Below, in pieces: positions 50,198 through 60,308 of a stretch of 64,000 nt of DNA (its first letter is position 1; each line of letters starts with the position of its first letter). The translations under genes were made by a program, and so were the position numbers. Location of the stretch: positions 251,851 through 315,850 of the forward strand of contig NW_003314379.1 in the NCBI RefSeq assembly GCF_000143415.4, read 5' to 3'. The notes under the pieces were generated by a model. It was not told the DNA's origin. It saw nothing but the letters and a program-made list of their open reading frames with translations, and made no database searches. Origin of the DNA: Selaginella moellendorffii. Its lineage: Eukaryota; Streptophyta; Lycopodiopsida; Selaginellales; Selaginellaceae.

Positions 50198-50995
50198 ATG
50201 GCCGCGGCGCTGCTGCGCTGCCTTCCGCACGCTCTAGCAATGCTCGCTTCCAATTTCATCCACTATCGATCGCTGTGGGCGGCGCAAGAGACGGCGGCGA
50301 GGCGCGTCCACGCTCGCAAGCGCCTGCTCGTGGATGCCTACAAGCAAGAACACGTCCCTCTCACATTCGATCTCATGGGAAGCCCAGAGATGCGACGAGC
50401 CAGGTACACAATCAAGCTCCTCCGCTACCTCATCACGCTCGCGCACATCATCGCCTTCTATCCTCTCATCGAAGAGCTTCACTTGGAGCAGTTCACGGTC
50501 GCCTGGGCAGTGCTTGCCCAGGCAGTGATCGCTGGATTGTTGGCGGGGCTCGTGACCATCTACCTGGACGAGAATCGGCACCAGGAGATGAGAACCGCCT
50601 GGAATCCTGCCCAGGATTTTGGCTCCAAGAAAGTGGGAGCTGCGTGGGATTGTCTGCGAGTAGCTGGCGGCTGCCTCGCGGTCCCGATCGAAGAGGAGCT
50701 CTTTTATCACTCTTGGCTCTACCGATTCATGCTCGCCAAGCTCTCGCGCGACCGATCGCGGGGCTTTGAGGCGGTGGGGCTGAGGACTTGGAACTGGCTG
50801 CTGTGTGTAGCGAGCAATGGATTCTTCGCAGTCCACAACGGGATGGAATGGCGGAGTTGCTTGCTCGCTGGCTGCCTGTTCCAGTGGATCATCGCTTACC
50901 GGGGCCAATTCCTCGATGGTCTCATTGCGCATGTTGTTTGCAACATCACCATCAGCTGCTGGGTGCTCGTCTCTGGCCAGCGCCACTTCTGGTAG
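50198..50995 (+). CDS. CPBP-family (CAAX-type/Abi) intramembrane protease-like protein, intronless
   Basis: 265 residues from MAAALLRCLPHALAML; an ATG at 50087 in the same frame is possible but less likely. Several hydrophobic helices. The CPBP motifs are PIEEELFYHSWLYRF (EE-x3; the usual Arg after ExxxR is His), NGFFAVHNG (FxxxH) and LIAHVVCNIT (HxxxN). The protein ends VLVSGQRHFW, like the bacterial CAAX-protease-related subfamily linked to exosortases, which ends in VLxTGQWxFW. CPBP proteins are glutamate-type membrane proteases. The gene has no intron in a region of intron-rich genes, so bacterial or organellar origin is worth considering. Organelle targeting is possible but not shown. 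The missing Arg makes activity uncertain. Confidence 0.75.
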   Translation: MAAALLRCLPHALAMLASNFIHYRSLWAAQETAARRVHARKRLLVDAYKQEHVPLTFDLMGSPEMRRARYTIKLLRYLITLAHIIAFYPLIEELHLEQFTVAWAVLAQAVIAGLLAGLVTIYLDENRHQEMRTAWNPAQDFGSKKVGAAWDCLRVAGGCLAVPIEEELFYHSWLYRFMLAKLSRDRSRGFEAVGLRTWNWLLCVASNGFFAVHNGMEWRSCLLAGCLFQWIIAYRGQFLDGLIAHVVCNITISCWVLVSGQRHFW

Positions 50996-51387
50996 TAGCC
51001 AATCTAAGATCGACCAAGATATCATTCATCGAACCACATAACATCAAGCTCCAAGAACATTGATCGATCTATAAGTATCATCGCTCCAAGTATATCATCA
51101 AGCTCCAGGAACAAAAGTAAGCTGACTTTTTTTTATATATATCATTCTGAGGTTTTTGTCTCACCAGACTGAAGCAGATTCGAGCACCAAGGGCTTCTCG
51201 CAAAGTTTTAAAGCAATGCGTTTGAAAGGCATTTGCTGCAAACACGAGATCCTTGTATGTAACTTATTGATCTTAAGCTGATAGCTGATTTTGGAACCTC
51301 GGCTTTGAAGGATCTCGAGAGTATCACTGAAAGACACTACTTTATAGCCCCCACCGGGCATACACGCCCTTTAGAGTAAGTAGTGGC
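50996..51387. other. Intergenic, nothing recognised
   Basis: 3' flank of the CPBP gene. A CATCAAGCTC motif is repeated several times (about 51040-51110). A 66-codon minus ORF at 51161-51361 is not recognised. Confidence 0.4.
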
Positions 51388-52003
51388 TTATGATCCAGCA
51401 TATACATCAAGCTCGAAGAACCTCAGCATGCAAGGTTCTGAGCACCACGGGATCGTAGCTGAAAGACACGCTGAGCTTGAAAACCTCCACCAAGCTGATC
51501 GTTGGGAACTTGGATCACCATCACAACCTTGAAATGTCTTCAGGTAGCTCACAGCTTGGAAGAAATACTTCTCATCACTTGCTGCGTTTTTCAGCTGGAG
51601 CGCCTCCCATGTTCGTATCTCCACAACGTCGGGCTGGTAGATCCGGTAAGAGTGCACAACCGAGCTGAGCTCGTACAATCCAGAGATGCTGACCTCTCTC
51701 TGCCACCGCTGCACACGCTCACTCCGATCGACGACTAAGGCGTGGCGATAGGCTTTGGTTGCCAATGATGGCGATCCCATTGGTCGTCCACTGGATTGTA
51801 TACCTCGGCGTCCAATCCCCCTCACACGGTTCTACGTAGAGCCAACCAAGTACATTTGAGGACACAGCATTGGCCCCAGGGCGTTCCATCTGTGCATCAA
51901 AGATGCTCACCGATTTCCGGCAGCTCCATCCCCCGAGAAGATAAAGCTTGCTTGCCGAGAGCTCTGCAGTGCCGTGGATGTGCGGTGGAGGAGGAAGAAT
52001 CAT
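51388..52003 (-). pseudogene. Kelch-family relic downstream of GLP7
   Basis: The minus strand reads SASKLYLLGGWSCRKSVSIF, then GANAVSSNVLGWLYV. After frameshifts come LVVDRSERVQRWQREV and YQPDVVEIRTWEALQLKNA, then the distal block shared with 25975-26110. It is the longest kelch-family copy in the window. A kelch domain or related beta-propeller is likely. Several frame changes make it a pseudogene. Confidence 0.55.
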
Positions 52004-52188
52004 TCCACGCTTTCATGGAGGGGTGTGACTAGAGTGAAGAGGTTGACCGATCTGCTGTGCCTGTCCGATTGGGTGTCTCGACTTGTGAGGCCTCCACGCT
52101 CGCGCATTTGGTCAGTGGTATTTGATGGTCTTTCGACAAGAAAATTTTGATTAGGTATTATTGAAATTTATACGCAAGAACAAACTGA

Positions 52189-52842
52189 CTAAGTTTGCTT
52201 GATGAGATCCCTGAGCTGCTGAATGAGCTTGGGATTGATCTGGAACGCCCTCTCGATGACCGCGTCATAAATGGGAGGGTTTGATGCAAACACGGCTTTG
52301 GCTACCTGGGTGACACCGGGATTCTGGGAGTTGAATCCCGCAAGAGCAACAGCCGGTGTCTTCCCAACGTTGAGCTGGAAGTGAATGAGACCACGCGGAA
52401 ACACAAAGAGATCTCCTGGATGCAAAGTTTGAGCGAAGAGTGTGTTGTTGGTGGTGCTCACGAATCCAACATAGAGAGTTCCTTGCTGGAGGAAGAGGAG
52501 CTCGGTTCCTCGGGGGTGGACGTGAGGGGGATTGACACCGTATGGAGCATAATCAATCCTCGCAAAAGAGACGCCAAGAGTGTTGATTCCCGGGAATACG
52601 CCAACATTTGCATTGGTGACTATGGATCCGAGCTTGTTGTTGGTGTTCCCGGGGTTCCTGAGTCCCTGGAACATGAAATCACTGGCTAGAGTGGCCGCAG
52701 CAGGCTTGCAAGTGAATCCATTGACGATGGTGTTGCTGTTTTTGTCGCGGACACAGAAATCCTGGAGGGCATCTTCATCTGAACCATGGACGAAAGAAAT
52801 GGCACAAATGGCAACTAGACAAATGGCTAACTTGTAAGACAT
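52189..52842 (-). CDS. Germin-like protein, array copy 7 (type A), inverted, intact
   Basis: 217 residues on the minus strand, with signal peptide variant CAISFVHG, DKNSNTIV and complete cupin boxes. The promoter on the minus strand has TATATAAA (52934-52927) and the shared TGACCAAGTCAGATCTGGAG block (about 52960-52940), with a type A leader. It lies beyond the BAHD and CPBP genes, in opposite orientation to the other copies, so an inversion or inverted duplication took place. Confidence 0.95.
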   Translation of the reverse strand: MSYKLAICLVAICAISFVHGSDEDALQDFCVRDKNSNTIVNGFTCKPAAATLASDFMFQGLRNPGNTNNKLGSIVTNANVGVFPGINTLGVSFARIDYAPYGVNPPHVHPRGTELLFLQQGTLYVGFVSTTNNTLFAQTLHPGDLFVFPRGLIHFQLNVGKTPAVALAGFNSQNPGVTQVAKAVFASNPPIYDAVIERAFQINPKLIQQLRDLIKQT

Positions 52843-52926
52843 CTTGTATCTTCACACAGATTCTGTGTTGTGATGCTACTTAATTGATGAAGAATTGAGT
52901 GAGGAGAAATGTGGAGGTCGCTGGAC

Positions 52927-52960
52927 TTTATATACTACTCCAGATCTGACTTGGTCATTT
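52927..52960 (-). promoter_or_regulatory. GLP7 core promoter (minus strand)
   Basis: TATA box 52934-52927 and upstream TGACCAAGTCAGATCTGGAG, as in the type A plus-strand copies. Confidence 0.7.
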
Positions 52961-53368
52961 TACTGGAACAGAGAACACGTTAATCAGACTTGATCAGATG
53001 TTACATTCTATTTATCTTCCGAGGAAAGAACCAAGAAGAAGTGGACCAAGAACTGTTCCTTGAAAACTGAGAGATGGGTGTCGGCGGTTTTGGGACAACA
53101 CGGCATGCCGTTCGCAGACACAAAAAAGGAGTTTGCGAACGTTGTAAGGATTGGTTTGGGAGGGGCATTCATACACACGCTGTCCATTTGACAGCTGTGA
53201 GGCCCAACAAGTTGAACAACAAGTCACAGCCGTGAGAGTTTTTGATTCGTCCTAAATAGGGAAATGGTAGCGCCATGTGTCACTCAAGGACTTTCCGCCG
53301 GCTCCAGATCAGGTGAGTGATCAAGCCTCTATTGTTTCTGTGATCTTTTTCCTGCAGGCCCCAGGAAT
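52961..53368. other. Intergenic, nothing recognised
   Basis: Upstream of GLP7 and of the small ORF. ORFs are short and without motifs. Confidence 0.4.
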
Positions 53369-53376
53369 TATAAAAG
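53369..53376 (+). promoter_or_regulatory. TATA box (TATAAAAG)
   Basis: A good TATA match 69 bases upstream of the ATG of the 44-residue ORF at 53445, a natural distance for a short leader. Confidence 0.45.
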
Positions 53377-53444
53377 AAGGCCTGAGCTTAGCTTGTGACT
53401 CACTGTGTGGATTTTGCTCTGTTTTGATTCAAGCACGCTGATCA

Positions 53445-53579
53445 ATGGAGCCTGCAAAGTGGGAAGAAAAAGAAGAACAGTGTCCAGCATACACGCTCAC
53501 GAAAAAGATAAGGGCGAGGAGAGCGGAAAATGCGTACAGGAAATCCAACATCTCCTCTCGAGACTGGGATGAGGACTAA
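53445..53579 (+). CDS. Possible small protein, 44 residues
   Basis: Starts MEPAKWEEKEEQCPAYTLTK and ends RDWDED with TAA. Highly charged, one Cys, no signal peptide, no known family. The case for a gene is a TATA box at the right distance and an ATG in an acceptable context. The case against is its short length and the relics around it. Confidence 0.3.
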   Translation: MEPAKWEEKEEQCPAYTLTKKIRARRAENAYRKSNISSRDWDED

Positions 53580-53689
53580 ACTCGAATTGATCAATGGACA
53601 GACCGAGATCAAGCATCCATTTTCTTAGCACGATATTCGGCTGCACAGGTGTACGGAAAAATCTGTACTGTGCTGCATCGTTTCTTCCG

Positions 53690-53840
53690 GCGAGTCGAGT
53701 GTCCCATGGCCAAATGCGCCGGACGGTGTTGCTCAGGCATGGAAACCAAGGTGGTGGCGGTTTAAGCTCAGCGTGCCTTTCAGCGATGATCTCAGAACCT
53801 GGTTATTCGAGCTTGATGTATATGGGAAGAGCACCATGGG
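53690..53840 (+). pseudogene. Kelch-family relic, distal block
   Basis: One frame reads KPRWWRFKLSVPFSDDLRTW, then LFELDVYG. It is the plus-strand copy of the block also found at 25975, 41690, 45500 and 51395-51540 (minus). Fragment only. Confidence 0.5.
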
Positions 53841-53902
53841 ACATCAGGTAGCGGGGTGAACTGGGAAAAGTACTCGCTTGAAGGCCAAATAATTAGAGTC
53901 TA

Positions 53903-54118
53903 TTGTCAGCGATTTGTAAGCTTCTTGCAGAAGACCACAGTAAGTGGACGGCTGGAATGCCCGATCTTCTGCTGTGGAAGGAGCAGCTGGCCGAAGTCAA
54001 GGGTCGCTTGTCCGAGCAACAGGTGGCCTGGTTTCTTATTCTCTCGGACGCTAATTTTCCAATGGAACTTTGCAAGGTCTCACATGTGGTGTCACTTGTG
54101 GACATTAACTTCTTTTGA
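53903..54118 (+). pseudogene. FAN1-like VRR-NUC nuclease exon relic
   Basis: The frame reads LAEDHSKWTAGMPDLLLWKE, then AEVKGRLSEQQVAWFLILSD and ELCKVSHV. This matches the C-terminal VRR-NUC domain of FAN1 (GMPDLxLW...EVKGPxDRLSexQxxW...EVCxV), a structure-specific DNA repair nuclease. The PD...ExK catalytic residues are present, but three residues after EVKG are missing and no other FAN1 exon was found nearby. It looks like a displaced gene fragment. Confidence 0.65.
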
Positions 54119-54987
54119 ACACTTCTTTGACTTGTATGTGAATTCTTTCCTTCAGGCTTTGAACTTCTGAGGTCAAGACATGACAACGAGAAGCTTCTAC
54201 AGAAGGCCCTTTTGCAACACCAACCAAGAATCGAACCACGTCCGCTTCAAGCTCCTGGTTTGCATGAGTTACCTTTCCAAGATGCTTTTAGACAGGGATA
54301 GTGATAGAGACGAGGAGAAGGTTGCAACCCCGCGGCAGAGCAGATACCAGGCTTACATTTATGACTTCAATTCCATCATAACAGGCTGCGTCCAGCCTCC
54401 GGACAGTGATCAAGAACAGCCCGACCAGGAAGTATTTAGCGTGCTCAACTAGTGCGCCAGAGAGAGCAGTAGCCACCAGCAACTCGGCACAGGTTTACTT
54501 TATGGGCCATGACTTCCACACTTGTCGGTCGTGCAGCCGGGCCTTGAACTCGCCAACGGTCGAGCCTTACTCAAGAACCACCGCGTCCTGCTCTCGACCA
54601 TTTCCAGCTCCGAGTCGATGCAGTGCGCGGGCATCGCCACCGCGAAAGCCATCGACCAGCAAGCACAATCCAAGAAAGGAATGGGAGCTCTAAACCTCCC
54701 TCTCGTAAAATATTTTGTAGTACGAGTCCATGAACAACTGCTGCTCCTCGAGATGTTCTTCTAGCGGCATGACTGTAACTTTCAATACTATAATTAATGG
54801 CTGTTATAACTAAACACGGTATGCTACAAAACATTAAAGCTGTGGCTGCTAAGTTTATGAGAACTTGGATCAATTACGCTGGTTTTATATCAAAGTCGTT
54901 AGTGCCACCCGTGAACATATTGACTACGAATGCCATGAACTCCCTAAGAAGTTTCTTACTTATTTCGAAATATTATGGATCTTTAGT
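54119..54987. other. Unassigned fragments and a chitinase promoter duplicate
   Basis: Two plus-strand ORFs (54180-54452; 54522-54764, with ELANGRALLKNHRVLLSTIS) look protein-like, but I do not recognise them. The stretch at about 54835-54960 (AAGTTTATGAGAACTTG, CCACCCGTGAACATATTGAC) repeats the 5' flank of the chitinase gene at about 55790-55900. It is therefore the upstream remnant of a lost second chitinase copy. Confidence 0.45.
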
Positions 54988-55784
54988 TTAAGCACAACCA
55001 AGGTTTTCACCTGGTGAAACACCCAACTGTGAGCAGAAGTCCCTGTAATAAGTGATACGGCTTTGTGCTGGTTCTGTCTCACTGCCCCTGCCACACTCTA
55101 GCGCTCCATTGATGGCTCGAATTGTAGCTCCAAATCCTTGATTCTGTGTTATTGCGGTGTGGCAATTCGAGTTTTGCATCCAAAACCACACTGATGACCT
55201 CCATGCAAGTAAGCCATTCTGAGCAACTTGGTCTGGGTTCTGGAGGAGGTTCATATTGAAAGCCCTTCCCGCGGCATCATAGTTGTAATTCCTGCAGATG
55301 AAATTTTGGATTTGTACTGCATACGTTTTCAATTTCTAACTTACCAAGTGAGCTGCAGAGGACCTCTTCCATAGTAAGCCATAGTGCCTGCCGGACATGA
55401 AACTCCACCAGTAGTGTCACAATAGACGTTGTTTTGGTTGATCTCTCGAATGAATTGCAGTGCTACAATCAAGTAGAAAAACTTCAAGACATTAGTGAGA
55501 AATGGATTTTGCTATGTAAAATTACTTCCAGTCTCGTGCTTCACATGTGCAAAGTACGCAGCCAGTTCCCTCCTTTGAACATCAAGACTCCCTGTGCTTC
55601 CAAAAGGAGGAAAGCCATTTGCTGCAGCAATGAAATCACTATAGGTATAGAAAGGATTGGCAACGTTGGATGGGAAGAACTGCCTAAACACAGACTCGGT
55701 TATGATGCTAGATGGGTTTGCTAGTGTGGGGGAGGGAGATCCAATGCAAAGTATAAAAGATATGATGATTGCTGCAAATGCCAT
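54988..55784 (-). CDS. GH19 chitinase (catalytic domain only), three exons
   Basis: Exons 55784-55526, 55462-55345 and 55291-54988; 226 residues. A signal peptide (MAFAAIIISFILCIGSPSP) is followed directly by the GH19 domain without a hevein-type chitin-binding domain. The first catalytic Glu is in AHVKHETGS; the next block FIREINQNN carries the second Glu region. YYGRGPLQLTWNYNYDAAGR is the substrate-groove signature. RAINGALECG and a C-terminal disulfide pattern (RDFCSQLGVSPGENLGC) fit the class II/IV type. It should be a secreted or vacuolar endochitinase against fungal or arthropod chitin. All introns are short (54-63 bp) with GT/AG ends. Confidence 0.9.
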
Positions 55785-57337
55785 GGGTGCTAAAGTTTAT
55801 GAGAACTTGAATGAATTTGGGTTGGTTTTATACTCTTGAAGCCACCCGTGAACATATTGACTAAAATGCCGTGTTGATGGAAACTTCCTAAGATGGAAGG
55901 TGTCTTTTATTGACTTTTCAAAATACTTTTGATTGAGGTTATGATCTTCGGTGTAAAGGTATAATATCTAAAGTTTTAACAGTTTCACAATACGTTTTTA
56001 TATCTAGAAATAAAATACCAATTTATACAGTTATCAATCTTAGTAAATAGAAATTAAATTTTATTTTAATTAACAAATTTGTAAAAAGAAATTTCTTGCA
56101 TGATTTTTAGCTAGAGTAAGCTTGGACATTCTAAGATATTTTATCATCTAATGGTTGTTAGTTATTTATATTAATATTATATTTATAGTTTATAAATATA
56201 TTATAATATCTTTATATTTACTAAGAAAGTATATTCATCACTATTGGCAATGACATAAATCAAAATTTAAACTCAAGACCTATTATATACATATATGGGA
56301 TTATCATGAATCTATACTAAAATTAAGTTTCTAGATTAGGGGCTAGAACCCTTATTTTTTCTATTATACACATATATGGAATTATCACGAATTTATACTA
56401 AAATTAAATTTCTATATTAGCTAGAGGTTGGATTAGAGCCTTTATAAAAATAAAGTTTTGATAACTTTGTAGTAGAGTGTTTAACATAATTTTATCTTGT
56501 CTTTTCCATTTTTTAATATCTTATTAATAGTTTAATCATCTCCTTTCTCTCAATGGCAATTTTTTAACAGTTTAAACATTTTGAAATAAATGATTTTCTC
56601 ACATTTGCTTTAATTAAATCAAAATATTTTATAGAAGTTATACTAAGCATTAGAAGCAATTCAATACTACACTTATTTTGCAGCTCTACTAAATTATCAA
56701 CACCAATTAATTTAAAACCAAAATTTGATATGCCAATAAAATTTGATGGCACATGGTCCAAATTTCATAATTTTAGTCAAATTTCAAACTACCATGCAAC
56801 CTAATTGATATTCTATAACATAAAATAATTTTTTATTTTCTATTATTTTAATATTTTATTAATATTTTCATTGTTTTGACATAGAATTATTCAAATAGTT
56901 CATTGTGAAGTATAAATTTAGAACTCTCACCAAATTTCATATGATTATCGAAAAATATTATTTATCTTTATGTCTAAATAAATACTTATCTGGCTTCATA
57001 TCAACTTATTTTCTAGCAAAAATTTTAGAATTATTAATTGAATCACACATTAATCAATTGGATTAATAAATAATACTAAATATGAATAGCACTAGATACA
57101 TTTATAAATCAATTATATGTTATAAATACAGTTTAGTATCTTTTTGTTCCACCATTTACAATCATAATAAATTCTGTAAAAATATAAATAAAAAAGTAAA
57201 AAGATAGATTACTCACAGTTTCATTCAGAACTTTCCTAGCCATCCCTTGACAATGTCAAATAAATTCAAATAGCTTATTTACCTCTCTCTTATCGTCAAT
57301 GTCCCTTTTAGGAGTACAAAAGATTATTTTCTTACCA
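55785..57337. other. AT-rich intergenic region, no gene
   Basis: Long, strongly AT-rich stretch. ORFs are short and lack motifs. A block around TATATGGNATTATCANGAAT is repeated at about 56290 and 56375, a local tandem duplication. Confidence 0.5.
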
Positions 57338-59821
57338 TCAAGCCGTGAGGACCTTCTCCTTGTCCTTGCTGCTTTGCTTGGAGAAGGCGGTGGTACACTG
57401 CGCCATGACTTTGGAAGCTCTGGAGATGGAGTCCGTCATGTAGAAGTTGTCAATGGACCTGGCAAACGGCTTGAGCTGGATTTCCGTCTTGGTCTCGGGA
57501 AGAATGTCTCGCGGCCACATCACCGGCGCCTGGAGCTCGTCCACTCGGAAGAGATTTGGCGATACTGCCAACATCCGAGCTCGCAAGCTGCTGATGGTAT
57601 CGTAAGGTAGCGCGGAGCCGGCTACCTCGGATAGAGCTCTGATGATCTTCCAGTCGTCGCGAGATTCCCCGACTGTTGGAACCGCTGGAATCGTCTGCTG
57701 AGTTCTCCCTTCCGTGTTGACGTAAGTCGATTCCTTCTCGCTGTAAGCGCAGCCAGGGAGTACAACGTCGGCTCGGTAGACGCTGCGATCACCATGGTGC
57801 CCCTGATAGACCACGAAACAATCCTTCGGGATCTCTGCCATGTCGACTTCGTCCGCGTCGAGGAGATACAAGAACTTGATCCCCTTGAGGCTGCCTTTGG
57901 ACTTCGGTACCAGTCCCAAGTCGAGTGCTGCTGCGTGGCTGGCGTTGAGAAGGAGTACGTTGAAGCCATTCCACCCTTCCTTGACGATGTTTCCATTGGC
58001 TGCTATTGTTTCCACCGCGGCCATGATACCATCTCGGTCCGGACGCTCGAAAATCCCTGCGCCGACTATGATTGCCGGCCTCTGAGCTCCTGCTAGAGCC
58101 GTGCAAAAGCGGTGGCGGCCCTCGGCAATCTGGAGGAGTGTCTCCGGTCCAGTTCCAAGGTTCTCGTGCTCGTATGCTAGATCGGTAGGCGGGCCTATGA
58201 CGCCAACTTTGGCTCGTAAGTTTCTCACAGCCTTTCTGATTCGCAAGTTCAGCAGTGGTGCCTCGGTTCGCACCTGAGTAGAAACACAAAAAAGTTCTTG
58301 AGAACTTAAAAAAACTGGAGAGCAAATCAAAGCAAAACGAAGCCTTACCTGTGTTCCAACAAGGAGAATAACGTCCGCATTCTCCACTCCAGCAATAGTG
58401 CTGTTAAGAAGATACCTCGACCTCAAATCAGCTTGCGTATTCACGCTGTCACCCTCGCACCACAGGTTCTCGCATCCCAGTTTGTTGAAAAAATCCTTCA
58501 TAGCAAGCATCGACTCGGCATCCGCCAGCTTTCCGGCAATAGCTGCCATCTCCTCCGGCTTGGTGTGCTTCAATGCCTCGGCAGCGGCCCTGAAAGCAAG
58601 CTGCCACAGAACGGGTTCCAAGTTCCCATTTTCACCACGCAGCATAGGCTCGTTGAGACGCTGGCGTTTTAAACCATCGTAACAGAACCGAGCCTTGTCC
58701 GATATCCATTCCTCATTCACATCCTGTCAATGTAGTAAGGTCAATAAAAAAGCATAGCTTTTGCTGGGGTTTACCTCATTAAGACGAGGAACTATACGCA
58801 TAACTTCAGCACCACGGCTCTCAATTCGGATATTGCAGCCTATCGCGTCGCTCACGTCGATTGTCTCGGTCCCTTTGAGCTCCCAGTTCCTTGCAGTAAA
58901 GGCAAATGGTCTTGACGTAAGTGCTCCAACGGGGCACACGTCAATGACATTCCCCGAGAGCTCGCTTGTCATCAACCGCTCCACGTACGTTCCAATCTCC
59001 TCACTTCCACCGCGACCAAGAACTCCAAGGTCGGGAACGCCAGCAACTTCGTTTGAGAACCTGACGCACCTGTTGCACCAATACCAGTTTTCGAAACCGC
59101 TTCATAGATGAAAGGAGATGGTTACCTTGTGCAGTGAATGCAGCGGGTCATCACCGTTTTGACTAGAGGTCCCAAGTTTTTATCCACCACGGAGCGCTTC
59201 ATGTCGGTGAAACGACCACGATCGGAACCAAAAACCATGGATTGATCCTGCAGGTCACACTCCCCTCCTTGATCGCAAATGGGGCAGTCGAGCGGGTGAT
59301 TGAGGAGTAGAAACTCCATAACACCCTCCCGTGCTTTCTTCACCATTTGTGTCGTAGTCTTGATTTTCATCCCTTCAAACATGTAAGAGTTAAGAGTAGA
59401 TCCTTTTTCTGAAAACAAAAAAGGTACCTGGTAGAGCTGGCATGGCGCACGACGCAACTGGCTTCGGAGTTTTCTCCACTTCCACGAGACACATCCGACA
59501 GTTCCCAGCGATGGAAAGGCGGGGGTGGTAACAAAACCTGGGAATCTCGATCCCAGCCGCCTCGCAAGCTTGAAGAACAGTCATACCTTTCTGGACTTGG
59601 ATTGACAAACCGTCCACGGAGACTTCAATGGTATCTTCCGGCTTCGGCATCTCGACTCGCAAGCCTCGAGCCACAGCAGCAGCGGTCTGATGGACCTGGC
59701 GAAGTCTAAAGTTGCGACAAGCTGCGTCGACCATGGTATCATTGTCGGCATCTTGAAAAAATCCCAACTTCCGTCGCTGGTGCTTGAGCAATCGAAACAA
59801 CAAAGAAGTCTGCCTCGCCAT
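57338..59821 (-). CDS. NDUFS1: NADH dehydrogenase (ubiquinone) iron-sulfur protein 1, 75 kDa subunit of mitochondrial complex I
   Basis: Exons 59821-59428, 59372-59126, 59069-58775, 58723-58349 and 58273-57338, all GT/AG, sum to 748 codons, the usual plant length. After a basic presequence ([20 protein letters not shown]) comes a 2Fe-2S domain ([20 protein letters not shown] ... CAMPALPG). Then there are 4Fe-4S sites ([16 protein letters not shown] and RCIHCTRCVRF), and the molybdopterin-oxidoreductase-like domain without cofactor. The subunit carries electrons from FMN toward ubiquinone in the matrix arm of complex I. The exon 2 start was chosen so that the product reads LPGMKIKT; a nearer AG would insert 13 residues. 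It is divergently transcribed from the TTC38-like gene. Confidence 0.95.
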
Positions 59822-60308
59822 AGCTATAGCGAGTAAGTTGTGGAATAAAATAATTCTCTCCCTAGGCCCTGAAAGGGAAGAAGGCAAGGAGTAAGTAAAC
59901 CCATCCCTTTCAAGGAAACTCTCGCAGCTCTCCCTCGGAAATCTCTAGCAAATCTGGAATAAAGATGCGTAGCGAGGCAACCGATTACACAAGAGAAACA
60001 CTCAAATCTGACACAAATGGCGGGATCCAAGACCTAGGACGAATCAAACTCACGCCCTACTTCGAATCTCTTGGACGAGCTCTCGGCCGGGGGAATGGAA
60101 TGCTTACCGCGAGCCAGTGGAAGCCGATATCAGCAGCGCCATCGTCCGCCCATCGCGAATCAGCGTAAGCCCCAAAATGGAGCTCCGCCACGTGTACGGC
60201 TGAGAACAAAAGGAGATCTATATAAACGAAATATGTACTCGTGATTCGAACCCGAGATCTATCTCTCTTTTCTTCCTTTAGGGTTTAGGCGCAAGTATTT
60301 TGGAAGCG
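59822..60308. promoter_or_regulatory. Shared divergent promoter region, 487 bp
   Basis: Lies between the start codons of the complex I gene (minus) and the TPR gene (plus). It must hold both leaders and both promoters. No strong TATA box is seen on the minus side, as is common for housekeeping genes. AAACCCTAAA-like sequence (TTTAGGGTTTAG, about 60278-60290), a telo-box found in plant translation and growth genes, lies just before the TPR gene. Confidence 0.5.
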
